From the NCBI RefSeq assembly GCF_001646785.1, contig NZ_LRRH01000085.1, positions 1 through 64,000 of the forward strand: a DNA stretch of 64,000 nucleotides, in the 5' to 3' direction. The stretch is from Rhodococcus phenolicus (lineage in GTDB: Bacteria > Actinomycetota > Actinomycetes > Mycobacteriales > Mycobacteriaceae). Shown here in pieces: positions 52,651 to 61,245 of this stretch (within the stretch, counting starts at the first letter, position 1; each line of letters begins with the position of its first letter). A program made the translations under genes and the position numbers. The notes under the pieces were generated by a model. That model was not told where the DNA came from and made no database searches. It saw only the letters and a program-made list of their open reading frames with translations.

Positions 52651-55132
52651 ACAACCGAGCCCGCAGATCGCGGGCGAGGTGGTCGCGCTGTTCGACGACC
52701 AGCCGACGCAGCGCCCCCGGCGCGTCCGGGTGCGCGTCGAGCCACCCGTCGGCCGGCGCGAGCGAGTCGCTGTCCGGGAACAGCCCGACGACGATGCGCC
52801 GCGCGATCTCGATGCTGCGCTCGCCCCACACGTCGCGGATCGTCCCGAAGTACTCCGAGTCGTAGGGCGAGGTCAGATCGCGGCGGCCCCCGGCGCGGAA
52901 TCCGCCGATGGTCGCGTCGAGGTGCTCGTTGGACAGGGACCGGTCGGTGAAGATCGCGGTCCACGCCTCGGCCTTGACGGTGCTGTCGGGGCGGGCGGCG
53001 AGGGCGCGCAGATGGGCGGTGCGACCGGAACCGGTGTCGTCGCGGGTCAGTTCACCGCCGAGGTCGGCGGCATCGGCGTGGCCCGTGGCGGCGAGCGCGA
53101 GCCACAGCGACCAGCGCAGGTCCGGGTCGAGGGCGAGCCCGTCCGGTGCCGGTGCGGCACCGTCGAGGATGGACCGGATGTCCGCGGCCCGGCTGTCGTC
53201 GACGGTGGCCGCTGCGGCCACCGTCCGCGCCCAGGCGAGCTGGGCACCCGATCCGGGGGCAGCGGTGTGCAGCGCATTCCATGCCGAGTCGAGCCACGCG
53301 CACCGGTAGCCGGCCCGTGCCGCGGCCGGCAGGTAGTGCTCGATCGCGGCAGCGACGTTGGCCTGCACGGCCCCGAGCAACGCGAGGTTCGATTCGGCCG
53401 GAGCGAAGCGCTGCGCCATCGTCACGTACCGGGCGGCAAGCAGCTCGGCGTCACGGGTGGCGTTCCACAGCGCGGACCACACGAGACCGCGGGCGAGCGG
53501 ATCGGTGATCCGGTCGAGCGAGTCCTCGACGGTGGCGAGCGAGCGGGCGTCGAGCCGGACCTTCGCGTAGGTGAGGTCGTCGTCGTTGAGCAGTGTCAGC
53601 GGCGTATCGGTGAGATCGATCGGTGTGCGCCGCTTCTCGAGGTCGACCTCGATGCGGTTGCGCCGCACCAGGTTGCCACTCTCGTCGAAGTCGTACTGTC
53701 CGACCGCGAGGTGGTGCGGCCGCGGATCGGTCTGCACGATCTCGTGTCCGCCGCAACCGGCGGGTTCGAGGGTCAACGTGGACACGCCGGTGGTCTGCAG
53801 CCATGCCCGCGCCCAGCCGGTCAGGTCGCGGCCCGAGGTCGCGGACAGTTCGGTGAGCAGGTCGTCGAGGGTGGTGTTGCCGAAGGCGTGGGTACGGAAG
53901 TAGCGGCGGGCGCCCTCGAAGAAGGCGTCCCGGCCGACGTACGCGACGAGTTGTTTCAGGACGCTGGCGCCCTTGGCGTAGGTGATGCCGTCGAAGTTGA
54001 GTTTGGCGGCTTCGAGGTCGACGATGTCCGCGACCACCGGGTGGGTGGTGGGCAGCTGGTCCTGCAGGTACGCCCACGCCTTGCGCCGGTTCGCGAATGC
54101 GACCCACGCGTCGGTGAATTCGGTGGCCTCGGCGCTGACGAGCGAACCCATGTAGTCGGCGAACGATTCCTTGAGCCACAGGTCGTCCCACCACCGCATG
54201 GTGACGAGGTCGCCGAACCACATGTGTGCCATCTCGTGCAGGATCGTGTTCGCCCGCCCCTGGTACTGCGCCGACGTCGCCGCGCCGCGGAAGACGTAGG
54301 CCTCGGTGAAGGTGACGCAGCCGGGGTTCTCCATCGCGCCGAGGTTGTATTCGGGCACGAACACCTGGTCGTACTTGCCCCACGGGTACGGGTAGCCGAA
54401 GTGCTCGGCGAAGAAGTCCAGTCCCTGTTTCGTGACCTCGACGATCGCGTCCGCGTCGAGATACTGCGCGAGCGACACCCGGCACAGCACGCCGAGGTCT
54501 ATGGTGAGATCGTCTCGGCTCCAAGAGGATTCGATCCGATGATAGGGTCCCGCGACGACCGCGGTGATGTAGGTGGACATCGGCGGGGTCGGCGCGAACA
54601 CCACGCGGTGCCCATCGGCCACCGGATTCCGATGCGCGACCGCCTGATTGGACACGACCTGCCACCCGCCTGGTGCGGACACGTCGAAGGTGAACGGCGC
54701 CTTGAGATCCGGCTGTTCGAAGCACGCGAACACCCGCCGCGCGTCGGCCGGTTCGTACTGGGTGTAGAGATAGGTCTGCCCGTCGGCGGGGTCGACGAAC
54801 CGGTGCAGGCCCTCCCCGGATCTGCTGTACTCGCCCGTCGCTGCGACCGTCACGACATTGTCCTCGGCCAGCCCGCTCAACGCGATGCGCGCGCCGTCGT
54901 ACGCGACCGCGACGGGTACGCCGTTGACGGTGACGGATTCGACGGACGCGCCGAGGAAGTCGAGCCACGTCTCACCGCGCGTGGACGTGAACTCGATCGT
55001 GGTGGTCGTTGCGAAACCGGTGGTCGCCGGGTCCGGTGCGCTCCGCAGGTCCAGTTCCACGCGGTAGGCGTGCACCCGGACGGCGCTCGCGCGGGTCGAC
55101 GTCTCGGCTCGGGTCAGGTTCGCGGTGCTCAC
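52631..55132 (-). CDS. pepN: aminopeptidase N
   Basis: An 833-aa M1 metallopeptidase. The substrate-recognition GAMENPG is near residue 263, and the zinc site HEMAHMWFGD is near 298 with the third ligand in WLKESFADY. The C-terminal ERAP1-like helical domain (about 500-833) is present. It trims N-terminal residues from peptides in the cytosol. The GTG at 55132 overlaps the stop of the acetyltransferase gene upstream (GTGA). Confidence 0.97.
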   Translation of the reverse strand: MSTANLTRAETSTRASAVRVHAYRVELDLRSAPDPATTGFATTTTIEFTSTRGETWLDFLGASVESVTVNGVPVAVAYDGARIALSGLAEDNVVTVAATGEYSRSGEGLHRFVDPADGQTYLYTQYEPADARRVFACFEQPDLKAPFTFDVSAPGGWQVVSNQAVAHRNPVADGHRVVFAPTPPMSTYITAVVAGPYHRIESSWSRDDLTIDLGVLCRVSLAQYLDADAIVEVTKQGLDFFAEHFGYPYPWGKYDQVFVPEYNLGAMENPGCVTFTEAYVFRGAATSAQYQGRANTILHEMAHMWFGDLVTMRWWDDLWLKESFADYMGSLVSAEATEFTDAWVAFANRRKAWAYLQDQLPTTHPVVADIVDLEAAKLNFDGITYAKGASVLKQLVAYVGRDAFFEGARRYFRTHAFGNTTLDDLLTELSATSGRDLTGWARAWLQTTGVSTLTLEPAGCGGHEIVQTDPRPHHLAVGQYDFDESGNLVRRNRIEVDLEKRRTPIDLTDTPLTLLNDDDLTYAKVRLDARSLATVEDSLDRITDPLARGLVWSALWNATRDAELLAARYVTMAQRFAPAESNLALLGAVQANVAAAIEHYLPAAARAGYRCAWLDSAWNALHTAAPGSGAQLAWARTVAAAATVDDSRAADIRSILDGAAPAPDGLALDPDLRWSLWLALAATGHADAADLGGELTRDDTGSGRTAHLRALAARPDSTVKAEAWTAIFTDRSLSNEHLDATIGGFRAGGRRDLTSPYDSEYFGTIRDVWGERSIEIARRIVVGLFPDSDSLAPADGWLDAHPDAPGALRRLVVEQRDHLARDLRARLFNRDRN

Positions 55133-55647
55133 GCCTCGATCCTGCCAGGTGTGCCGGAGACGCCGGAGTCGACTGCACCGGGATCGCGAAGCACCAGTGT
55201 CATGAACGCACTGTTCGGATCGTCCGAATAGTCGCCGAACGGCGGACATTCGACGAAGCCTGCTCCGGCGTACAGACGCCGCGCCGGCGCGAAGAAGTCC
55301 ATCGAACCCGTCTCCAGTGAGATCCGCGAGATCCCTCGACCCGTGGCGTCCCGGATCAGATGGTCGAGCAGAGCACGCGCAATCCCTCGTCCGCGCAGGT
55401 GGGGAACGGTGCGCATGCTCTTCAGCTCCTCGTGGCCCGGTTCGAGCCGGGCCAGCGCTCCGGTCGCGACGACCTCGTCGCGATGTCGGGCGACCCACAG
55501 CCGGACGGACGGCATCCCGAGCTCCGACAGGTCGAGCGCGTGACGGCTTTCCTTCGGCGCGGTGGGAGCGATGTCGTCCAAGTGCGCCTGCAGGAATGCG
55601 GCAAGACTCGGGTCGTCGAAGTCGGCGCGTTCGAATACGGGATTCAC
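55129..55647 (-). CDS. GNAT family N-acetyltransferase
   Basis: A 172-aa acetyltransferase with the acetyl-CoA motif MRTVPHLRGRGIARALLDHL and the conserved RRLYAGAGFVECPPFG. The substrate is unknown. It overlaps the start of pepN, so the two may be cotranscribed. Confidence 0.92.
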   Translation of the reverse strand: MNPVFERADFDDPSLAAFLQAHLDDIAPTAPKESRHALDLSELGMPSVRLWVARHRDEVVATGALARLEPGHEELKSMRTVPHLRGRGIARALLDHLIRDATGRGISRISLETGSMDFFAPARRLYAGAGFVECPPFGDYSDDPNSAFMTLVLRDPGAVDSGVSGTPGRIEA

Positions 55648-55721
55648 ACGTGAATCGTGCCGTACACCGACCGATCACGCCTTGTGCCGTCCTAGGCTTC
55701 CACGCGCGGCTCTGCCCGGGA

Positions 55722-55901
55722 TCAGCCGAGCGGAACCCCTCCGACGCCCCAGTTCTCGCGCGGTACCTCGGTGAGGGTCACCCACACCGACGACTCGTTC
55801 TTCCCCGATGCCTCGGCGTACGCCTTGGTGACCGCGGCGATGACGGCGGCCTTCTGCTCGGTGGTGAGGCCGGGCGTCTGGCTGATCTGGATCAGTGGCA
55901 T
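55722..55901 (-). CDS. 4-oxalocrotonate tautomerase family protein
   Basis: A 59-aa protein read directly from the minus strand: MPLIQISQTPGLTTEQKAAV, then IAAVTKAYAEASGKNESSVW and VTLTEVPRENWGVGGVPLG, ending at TGA. Removal of Met leaves Pro1, the catalytic base of the tautomerase superfamily. Members form hexamers or trimers. The ATG at 55901 faces the HNH-like gene 61 bases away. Its small size makes it easy to miss. Confidence 0.85.
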   Translation of the reverse strand: MPLIQISQTPGLTTEQKAAVIAAVTKAYAEASGKNESSVWVTLTEVPRENWGVGGVPLG

Positions 55902-55962
55902 GCACGCAACTGTGCCACAACCCGCCCCGGACCCTACGCGCGCACTGTGTACCGTTCACGAC

Positions 55963-56403
55963 ATGAGCAGGTTGGACGAAGTGGGCGAGCGCGACTCGTG
56001 GCGATGCTGGCTGTGCGACGAGCCCGTGGATCCGAACATGTCGGTCAACGATCCGCGCGGACCCAGCGTCGACGCCCTCTCCACCGCGAAGAAGGGCGCG
56101 AAAGGCGGGCAGGAACGATTGGCCCACCGCGCGTGCAACACGAAGAAGGGTGCGGTGAAACCGGTTGTGCCGTGGGCCGAGCATCTCTTCGTCGTCGATC
56201 CCGCCCCGATCGTCGCAGTGGTGGATCAGCTCACCCGCAAGGGCGGCCGCGTCGCCGTCGCGCGGTGCCCCTCGGAAGTCGACGCGGCCGAGGCCGGAAC
56301 CTGGCTGGTGGATCGGCTGTCCCGCCTGGCTCCCGACCTCACGGTCACCACGCGGATCGACTCCGGCGGAGGCGGATTCCTCCTGTCGCTCACCGCGTCC
56401 TGA
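55963..56403 (+). CDS. HNH-like zinc protein, probably degenerate nuclease
   Basis: A 146-aa protein. The N-terminal half has an HNH-like pattern, WRCWLCDEPVDPNMSVNDPR, then GPSVDALSTAKKGAKGGQER and LAHRACNTKKGA: a CxxC and a later H..CN..KG are present. The first catalytic position, normally DH, reads DAL, so cleavage activity is doubtful. The C-terminal half has no recognised domain. It is convergent with hisI. Confidence 0.7.
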   Translation: MSRLDEVGERDSWRCWLCDEPVDPNMSVNDPRGPSVDALSTAKKGAKGGQERLAHRACNTKKGAVKPVVPWAEHLFVVDPAPIVAVVDQLTRKGGRVAVARCPSEVDAAEAGTWLVDRLSRLAPDLTVTTRIDSGGGGFLLSLTAS

Positions 56404-56430
56404 GGGTCCGAACGGGTCCGCGCCGACGTG

Positions 56431-56781
56431 TCACTCGGCGGCGAGCAGCACGTCGGTGTCGAAGCAGGTGTGGGTGCCGGTGTGGCAGGCGGCGCCGGTC
56501 TGGTCGACGACGAGCAGCACGGTGTCGCCGTCGCAGTCCAGGCGCACCTCGTGCACGTACTGGGTGTGCCCGGAGGTTTCGCCCTTGACCCAGTAGCTGT
56601 TGCGCGACCGCGAGAAATAGGTCGCCTTGCGGGTGGCGAGCGTCCGGGCGAGCGCTTCGTCGTCCATCCACGCCATCATCAGCACGTCGCCCGTCGACTT
56701 CTCCTGCACGACCGCCGCGAACAGGCCGGCGTCGTTGCGCTTGAGACGGGAGGCGATCCTCGGATCGAGAATGTTGGTCAT
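56431..56781 (-). CDS. hisI: phosphoribosyl-AMP cyclohydrolase
   Basis: A 116-aa enzyme of histidine synthesis that opens the adenine ring of PR-AMP. Signatures: [40 protein letters not shown] and [20 protein letters not shown] with the zinc and magnesium residues. No HisE part is fused. The ATG overlaps the hisF stop by 4 bases. Confidence 0.97.
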   Translation of the reverse strand: MTNILDPRIASRLKRNDAGLFAAVVQEKSTGDVLMMAWMDDEALARTLATRKATYFSRSRNSYWVKGETSGHTQYVHEVRLDCDGDTVLLVVDQTGAACHTGTHTCFDTDVLLAAE

Positions 56782-57551
56782 CGCACGGTGATCCCTTCTG
56801 CCCGCATGGCGTCCTTGACCTGCGGAATCGTGAGTTCCCCGAAGTGGAAGACGCTGGCGGCGAGCACCGCGTCGGCGCCGGCGTGCACGGCGGGCGCGAA
56901 GTGCTCGACGGCACCGGCGCCACCGCTGGCGATGACCGGCACGGAGACCGCCGCCCGGACCGACTCGATCATCTTCAGGTCGAACCCGGCCTTGGTGCCG
57001 TCCGCGTCCATCGAGTTGAGCAGGATCTCTCCGACGCCGAGTTCCTCACCGCGGCGGGCCCATTCGACGGCGTCGATGCCGGTGCCGCGACGCCCACCGT
57101 GGGTGGTGACCTCCCAGCCGGACGGGGTGGGTTCCTCGCCGGCGGGCACGGTACGGGCGTCGACGGACAGCACGATGCACTGGGCGCCGAACCGCTCGGA
57201 CATCTCGCGCAGCACCTCCGGACGCGCGATCGCGGCGGTGTTCACACTGACCTTGTCGGCACCGGCGCGCAGCAACCGGTCCACGTCCTCGACGGTGCGC
57301 ACACCGCCCCCGACGGTGAGCGGGATGAACACCTGCTCGGCGGTGCGGGTGACGACGTCGAGCATGGTGCCGCGGTCACCGGTCGACGCGGTGACGTCCA
57401 GGAAGGTCAGTTCGTCGGCGCCCTGCGCGTCGTAGATGGCGGCGAGCTCGACCGGGTCGCCGGCGTCGCGCAGGTTCTCGAAATTGACGCCCTTGACGAC
57501 TCGTCCGGCGTCGACGTCCAGGCACGGGATCACCCGAACTGCCAGGGTCAT
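56778..57551 (-). CDS. hisF: imidazole glycerol phosphate synthase subunit HisF
   Basis: A 257-aa TIM-barrel that with HisH forms imidazole glycerol phosphate. The first catalytic Asp is D12 in [16 protein letters not shown] and the second in [10 protein letters not shown]. The ATG overlaps the impA stop (ATGA). Confidence 0.97.
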   Translation of the reverse strand: MTLAVRVIPCLDVDAGRVVKGVNFENLRDAGDPVELAAIYDAQGADELTFLDVTASTGDRGTMLDVVTRTAEQVFIPLTVGGGVRTVEDVDRLLRAGADKVSVNTAAIARPEVLREMSERFGAQCIVLSVDARTVPAGEEPTPSGWEVTTHGGRRGTGIDAVEWARRGEELGVGEILLNSMDADGTKAGFDLKMIESVRAAVSVPVIASGGAGAVEHFAPAVHAGADAVLAASVFHFGELTIPQVKDAMRAEGITVR

Positions 57552-58375
57552 GGCTGTTGTTCTCCTTCGGGGCGGGAATCGGTCACCGATTCCAGTATGT
57601 CGAGTATCTCGCCGTGCACACCCGGCGCGGCCGCGAGCACCGATCCGGAGCCGATCCGCCAGGGTGCGCCGGTGAAGTCGGTGGCGATGCCGCCGGCGGC
57701 GCGAACCAGGGCGACACCGGCCGCGTTGTCCCACGGATGATGTCCGAACACGACGGCGCCGCCGAGTACCCCCGCGGCGGTGTAGGCGAGGTCCACACCG
57801 GTGGAGCCGTGCATCCGCAGTCGCGACACGCGCCGGCTCAGTTCGGTGATGACCGCGAGCCGTCGCCGGCCCGGAACACGTCCGCGGCTGTCGATGTCGA
57901 AGCTGCCGACACCGACCATCGCGTCGGCCAGCCGTCCGGGCTTCAACGGATCGGCGGGCGCGCCGTTGTGCAGCAGCGGCCCGCCGCGGGCGGCGGCGAA
58001 TCGCTCCCCCACCAGCGGCAACCAGGTCAATCCGAGTACCGGTTCGCCGTCGCGCACGAGTGCGAGGAGGATCCCGGCGGTGGGCAGGCCCGCGGAGTAG
58101 TTGACGGTGCCGTCGATGGGGTCGAGCAGCCACACGGTGCCCGAGCCGGCGCCGGGACCACCGAACTCCTCGCCGTGCACGGCGACGCCGGTGCGGTCGG
58201 TGAGTTCACCGGTGATACGTCGTTCGAGTTCGAGATCGAGATCGGTCGCGAAGTCGTTGGGCCCCTTGTCGACCGAGCGGGGTGCGCCCCGGCCGGCGAC
58301 GAACCGCTCCGCCGCGCCGTCGAGGATCTCGCTCGCGACCGCAAGCAGCCTCGGCAGGTCGGCGGTGTCGGTCAT
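57548..58375 (-). CDS. impA: inositol monophosphatase family protein ImpA
   Basis: A 275-aa Mg-dependent sugar phosphatase. Family motifs are [19 protein letters not shown] (DxIDGT-type metal site) and [18 protein letters not shown] (WDxAAG). In Mycobacteriales this gene lies between hisA and hisF (Rv1604, recalled) and is thought to dephosphorylate inositol phosphate or histidinol phosphate-like substrates; which is not decided here. Confidence 0.92.
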   Translation of the reverse strand: MTDTADLPRLLAVASEILDGAAERFVAGRGAPRSVDKGPNDFATDLDLELERRITGELTDRTGVAVHGEEFGGPGAGSGTVWLLDPIDGTVNYSAGLPTAGILLALVRDGEPVLGLTWLPLVGERFAAARGGPLLHNGAPADPLKPGRLADAMVGVGSFDIDSRGRVPGRRRLAVITELSRRVSRLRMHGSTGVDLAYTAAGVLGGAVVFGHHPWDNAAGVALVRAAGGIATDFTGAPWRIGSGSVLAAAPGVHGEILDILESVTDSRPEGEQQP

Positions 58376-58379
58376 CGGT

Positions 58380-59114
58380 TCAGCGGGAAACGGCGTCGAG
58401 CGCCTCGGTCAGGGTGAACCGTCCGGCGTAGAGCGCCTTGCCGACGATCGCGCCCTCGACCCCTTCGGGCACCAGGGTCGCGATGGCCCGCAGGTCGTCG
58501 ACGGTGGAGACGCCGCCGGAGGCGATGACAGGCGCGTCGGTCGCGTTGGCCACCTCGCTCAGCAGGTCCAGGTTCGGGCCGGTCAGGGTTCCGTCCTTGG
58601 TGACGTCCGTGACGACGTACCGGGAGCAGCCCTCCTGGTTGAGTCGTTCGAGTGTTTCCCACAGGTCGCCGCCGTCGGAGACCCAGCCGCGGCCGCGCAG
58701 TCGCCACTGGCCGTCGATGAGTTTGACGTCGAGACCGACGGCGATGCGGTCTCCGTACTCGGCGATGGCCCGGGCGCACCATTCGGGGTTCTCGATCGCG
58801 GCGGTGCCGAGGTTCACGCGGGCGCAGCCGGTCGCGAGGGCCGCGGCGAGGGTCGCGTCGTCGCGGATACCACCGGACAGTTCGACCTTGACGTCGAGTT
58901 CACCGACGACACCTGCGAGGAGGTCCCGGTTGTCGCCGCGCCCGAAGGCCGCGTCGAGGTCGACCAGATGCACCCACTCGGCTCCGGCGTTCTGCCATTC
59001 CAGGGCGGCGTCACGCGGCGAGCCGTAGCTGGTTTCGCTGCCCGCCTCTCCCTGGACGAGGCGAACTGCTTCACCGTTGGCAACGTCGACTGCAGGCAAA
59101 AGGACCAGGCTCAC
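58380..59114 (-). CDS. priA: bifunctional HisA/TrpF isomerase PriA
   Basis: A 244-aa TIM-barrel that isomerises ProFAR in histidine synthesis and PRA in tryptophan synthesis. Catalytic D10 and D174 match D11 and D175 of M. tuberculosis PriA with a one-residue offset. The residues used for the TrpF reaction, R142 and W144 ([10 protein letters not shown]), match R143 and W145. No separate trpF lies in the trp cluster. The GTG at 59114 is the start. It sits 4 bases before impA. Confidence 0.95.
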   Translation of the reverse strand: MSLVLLPAVDVANGEAVRLVQGEAGSETSYGSPRDAALEWQNAGAEWVHLVDLDAAFGRGDNRDLLAGVVGELDVKVELSGGIRDDATLAAALATGCARVNLGTAAIENPEWCARAIAEYGDRIAVGLDVKLIDGQWRLRGRGWVSDGGDLWETLERLNQEGCSRYVVTDVTKDGTLTGPNLDLLSEVANATDAPVIASGGVSTVDDLRAIATLVPEGVEGAIVGKALYAGRFTLTEALDAVSR

Positions 59115-59406
59115 TGCGCCCACATTAGTGCCTGGGGTCCCGTACTCGGAAAACGCGGCACGGTGGGGTCCGGCACCGTCAGCCGGCCGGTGGGTGTGTC
59201 GCGACCGATGTGGTCGGCGACGGGCTCCCATACAGCACGGTTCCGCCGTGCCGTCCACGGCGCGAACCCGGCGGTCTGCCCGGCGAATCCGACACGCCGG
59301 TGGCACGCTCCCCGCTCTCCGCGAGGGTCGCCGATGCGGTAGGAAGAATCACGTTACCGAATGCACAGAATTGAGTTCTTCAGCAGACGGAAGGCGCGGC
59401 AGGACA

Positions 59407-61014
59407 ATGAACGACACCGGACCCGGAACGAGGTACTCGATGGCCCGATACATCCGCACGCGCGGTTCGGTGCTCGCTGCGCTGTGCGCCACCGCGCTCG
59501 TGCTCGGTGCATGCGGAACCGCGGACACCGCCACCACCGGCGCCGGCACGCCCGCAGGCGAGCCCGTCGCGGGTGGGACGCTGGACGCCGTCCAGATCCG
59601 TGAACCGAACAGCCTGGATCCGGCCGCCCTTCCGAACGTGTGGACGAACTCGGCGCTGCTCGGCAACGCGCTCTACGGAACGCTGATGACCAACGACGTC
59701 GAGACACTCGGCATCGAGTACTCGATGGCGACGGACTTCTCGTCCACCGACGGAGGACGCACGTTCACGCTGAAGTTGCGTCCGGGCCTGACGTTCACCG
59801 ACGGCACCCCACTCGACGCCGCCGCCGTGAAGTACAACTGGGATCGTCTCCGCGACCCGGCGACGGCATCGGAATCCTTGCGCCAGGCCGCGCAGATCGC
59901 CGGAACCGACTTCGTCGACGCCGAAACCCTGAAGGTGACGATGGCCGCGCCCAGCCCGGTCTTCGCCTCGTCCCTGGTGCTCTCCGGGCTGAACTGGATC
60001 GCCTCCCCTACCGCGCTCGCGAAAGGACGGCAGGCGTTCGACGAGAATCCCGTCGGCGCAGGGCCTTTCATTCTCGACCGGTGGTCGCGGCAGGACGTCA
60101 TCGAGCTGACCAAGAACCCCGGCTACTGGGACGCGCCGCGGCCGTACCTGGACCACATCTCGTTGCGCACCGTCCCCGACGCCGGTCAGCGCCTCAACGC
60201 CCTCACCTCCGGGACCGCCGACCTCGGCGCCGAAACGAGCTGGTCGAACCTGAGCAAGGCCGACAGCGCCGGGCTGGTCACGGCGACGGTTCCGCTCGGT
60301 GGCGGGCAATACCTCGCGATGAACACCCGGCGCGCGCCGTTCGACGACGAACGAGCCCGCCGAGCCGTGTCCCTCGCACTGGATCTCGATGCCGTCAACA
60401 CCGCGGTGTTCGAGGGCACCGGCGCGGTTCCGGCGACACTGTTCGCTCAGAGCTCGCCGTTCTACGAGGACATTGCGCTGAAGCGAACCGACGAGGACGA
60501 GGCTCGCCGCCTGTTCGACGAACTCGCCGCCGAAGGCAAGCCGGTGTCGTTCACGTTCCTGGCGTATTCGCTGACGGAGATCAAGGGGGTCGCCGAGAGC
60601 GTTCAGGCGCAACTCGCCGCGTTCGACAATGTCGACGTGCGCGTGGAGATCATGGACTTCACTGCCGCGCAGAGCCGCGTCACCTCCCGCGACTTCGACA
60701 TGACGATCTCGGCGGCGGTCGTGCAGGATCCGGATTCGTCGCTGTGGACCTCGTTCCACTCGTCCTCGCGTGGCAACCCGTCCGGCATCGTCGACCCGGA
60801 ACTGGACGCGGCACTCGACGCCGGCCGGGTCGGCACGACGACCGGGGAGCGGTCGGCCGCCTACGAGACGGTGCAGCAACGACTGGTGGACCTCGTTCCG
60901 GGCGTCTTCTACATCCAGTCCGCACCGTCGGTCGTCACCGCCCCGGAGGTGCACGGTGTGCGCATGTACGGCATGGGTTCGCCGGTGCCCGACGGCATCT
61001 GGATCACCGAGTGA
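59407..61014 (+). CDS. orphan peptide/nickel-type ABC substrate-binding lipoprotein
   Basis: A 535-aa SBP_bac_5 lipoprotein: lipobox LVLGAC (C36), then VAGGTLDAVQIREPNSLDPA, the family signature region RTFTLKLRPGLTFTDGTPLD, and WDRLRDPATAS. Family members bind peptides, nickel chelates or opines. No permease or ATPase gene is next to it, so it must use a transporter encoded elsewhere. It lies, with the copper ATPase, between priA and hisH. A second ATG at 59440 would shorten the signal peptide lead. Confidence 0.92.
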   Translation: MNDTGPGTRYSMARYIRTRGSVLAALCATALVLGACGTADTATTGAGTPAGEPVAGGTLDAVQIREPNSLDPAALPNVWTNSALLGNALYGTLMTNDVETLGIEYSMATDFSSTDGGRTFTLKLRPGLTFTDGTPLDAAAVKYNWDRLRDPATASESLRQAAQIAGTDFVDAETLKVTMAAPSPVFASSLVLSGLNWIASPTALAKGRQAFDENPVGAGPFILDRWSRQDVIELTKNPGYWDAPRPYLDHISLRTVPDAGQRLNALTSGTADLGAETSWSNLSKADSAGLVTATVPLGGGQYLAMNTRRAPFDDERARRAVSLALDLDAVNTAVFEGTGAVPATLFAQSSPFYEDIALKRTDEDEARRLFDELAAEGKPVSFTFLAYSLTEIKGVAESVQAQLAAFDNVDVRVEIMDFTAAQSRVTSRDFDMTISAAVVQDPDSSLWTSFHSSSRGNPSGIVDPELDAALDAGRVGTTTGERSAAYETVQQRLVDLVPGVFYIQSAPSVVTAPEVHGVRMYGMGSPVPDGIWITE

Positions 61015-61153
61015 TCCCGTAGCCGTACCCGGGACAAAGACCGGAACCCCCTGCGGCGTCCCTTTCGAGTTGCCGCCGAGACAAAGGGCAGCCCGGCTGG
61101 CACGCGTCACATGGGCATTCGGCTTCGCGCCCTCGAACATCAGCCTTGCCATG

Positions 61154-61200
61154 TACCCCCTCGGGGTATACCGTCGAATTGAAATACCCCCAGGGGGTAT
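61154..61200 (+). promoter_or_regulatory. two CsoR operator palindromes before the copper ATPase gene
   Basis: TACCCC-CTC-GGGGTA (61154-61168) and the perfect 17-bp ATACCCCCAGGGGGTAT (61184-61200) lie 45-92 bases upstream of the ATPase start. They match the site before csoR at 7974-7990. Confidence 0.85.
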
Positions 61201-61245
61201 AACGGGATCAGAGGTCCGCTCACGTACGGCCCGGAGAGGTGCTCG

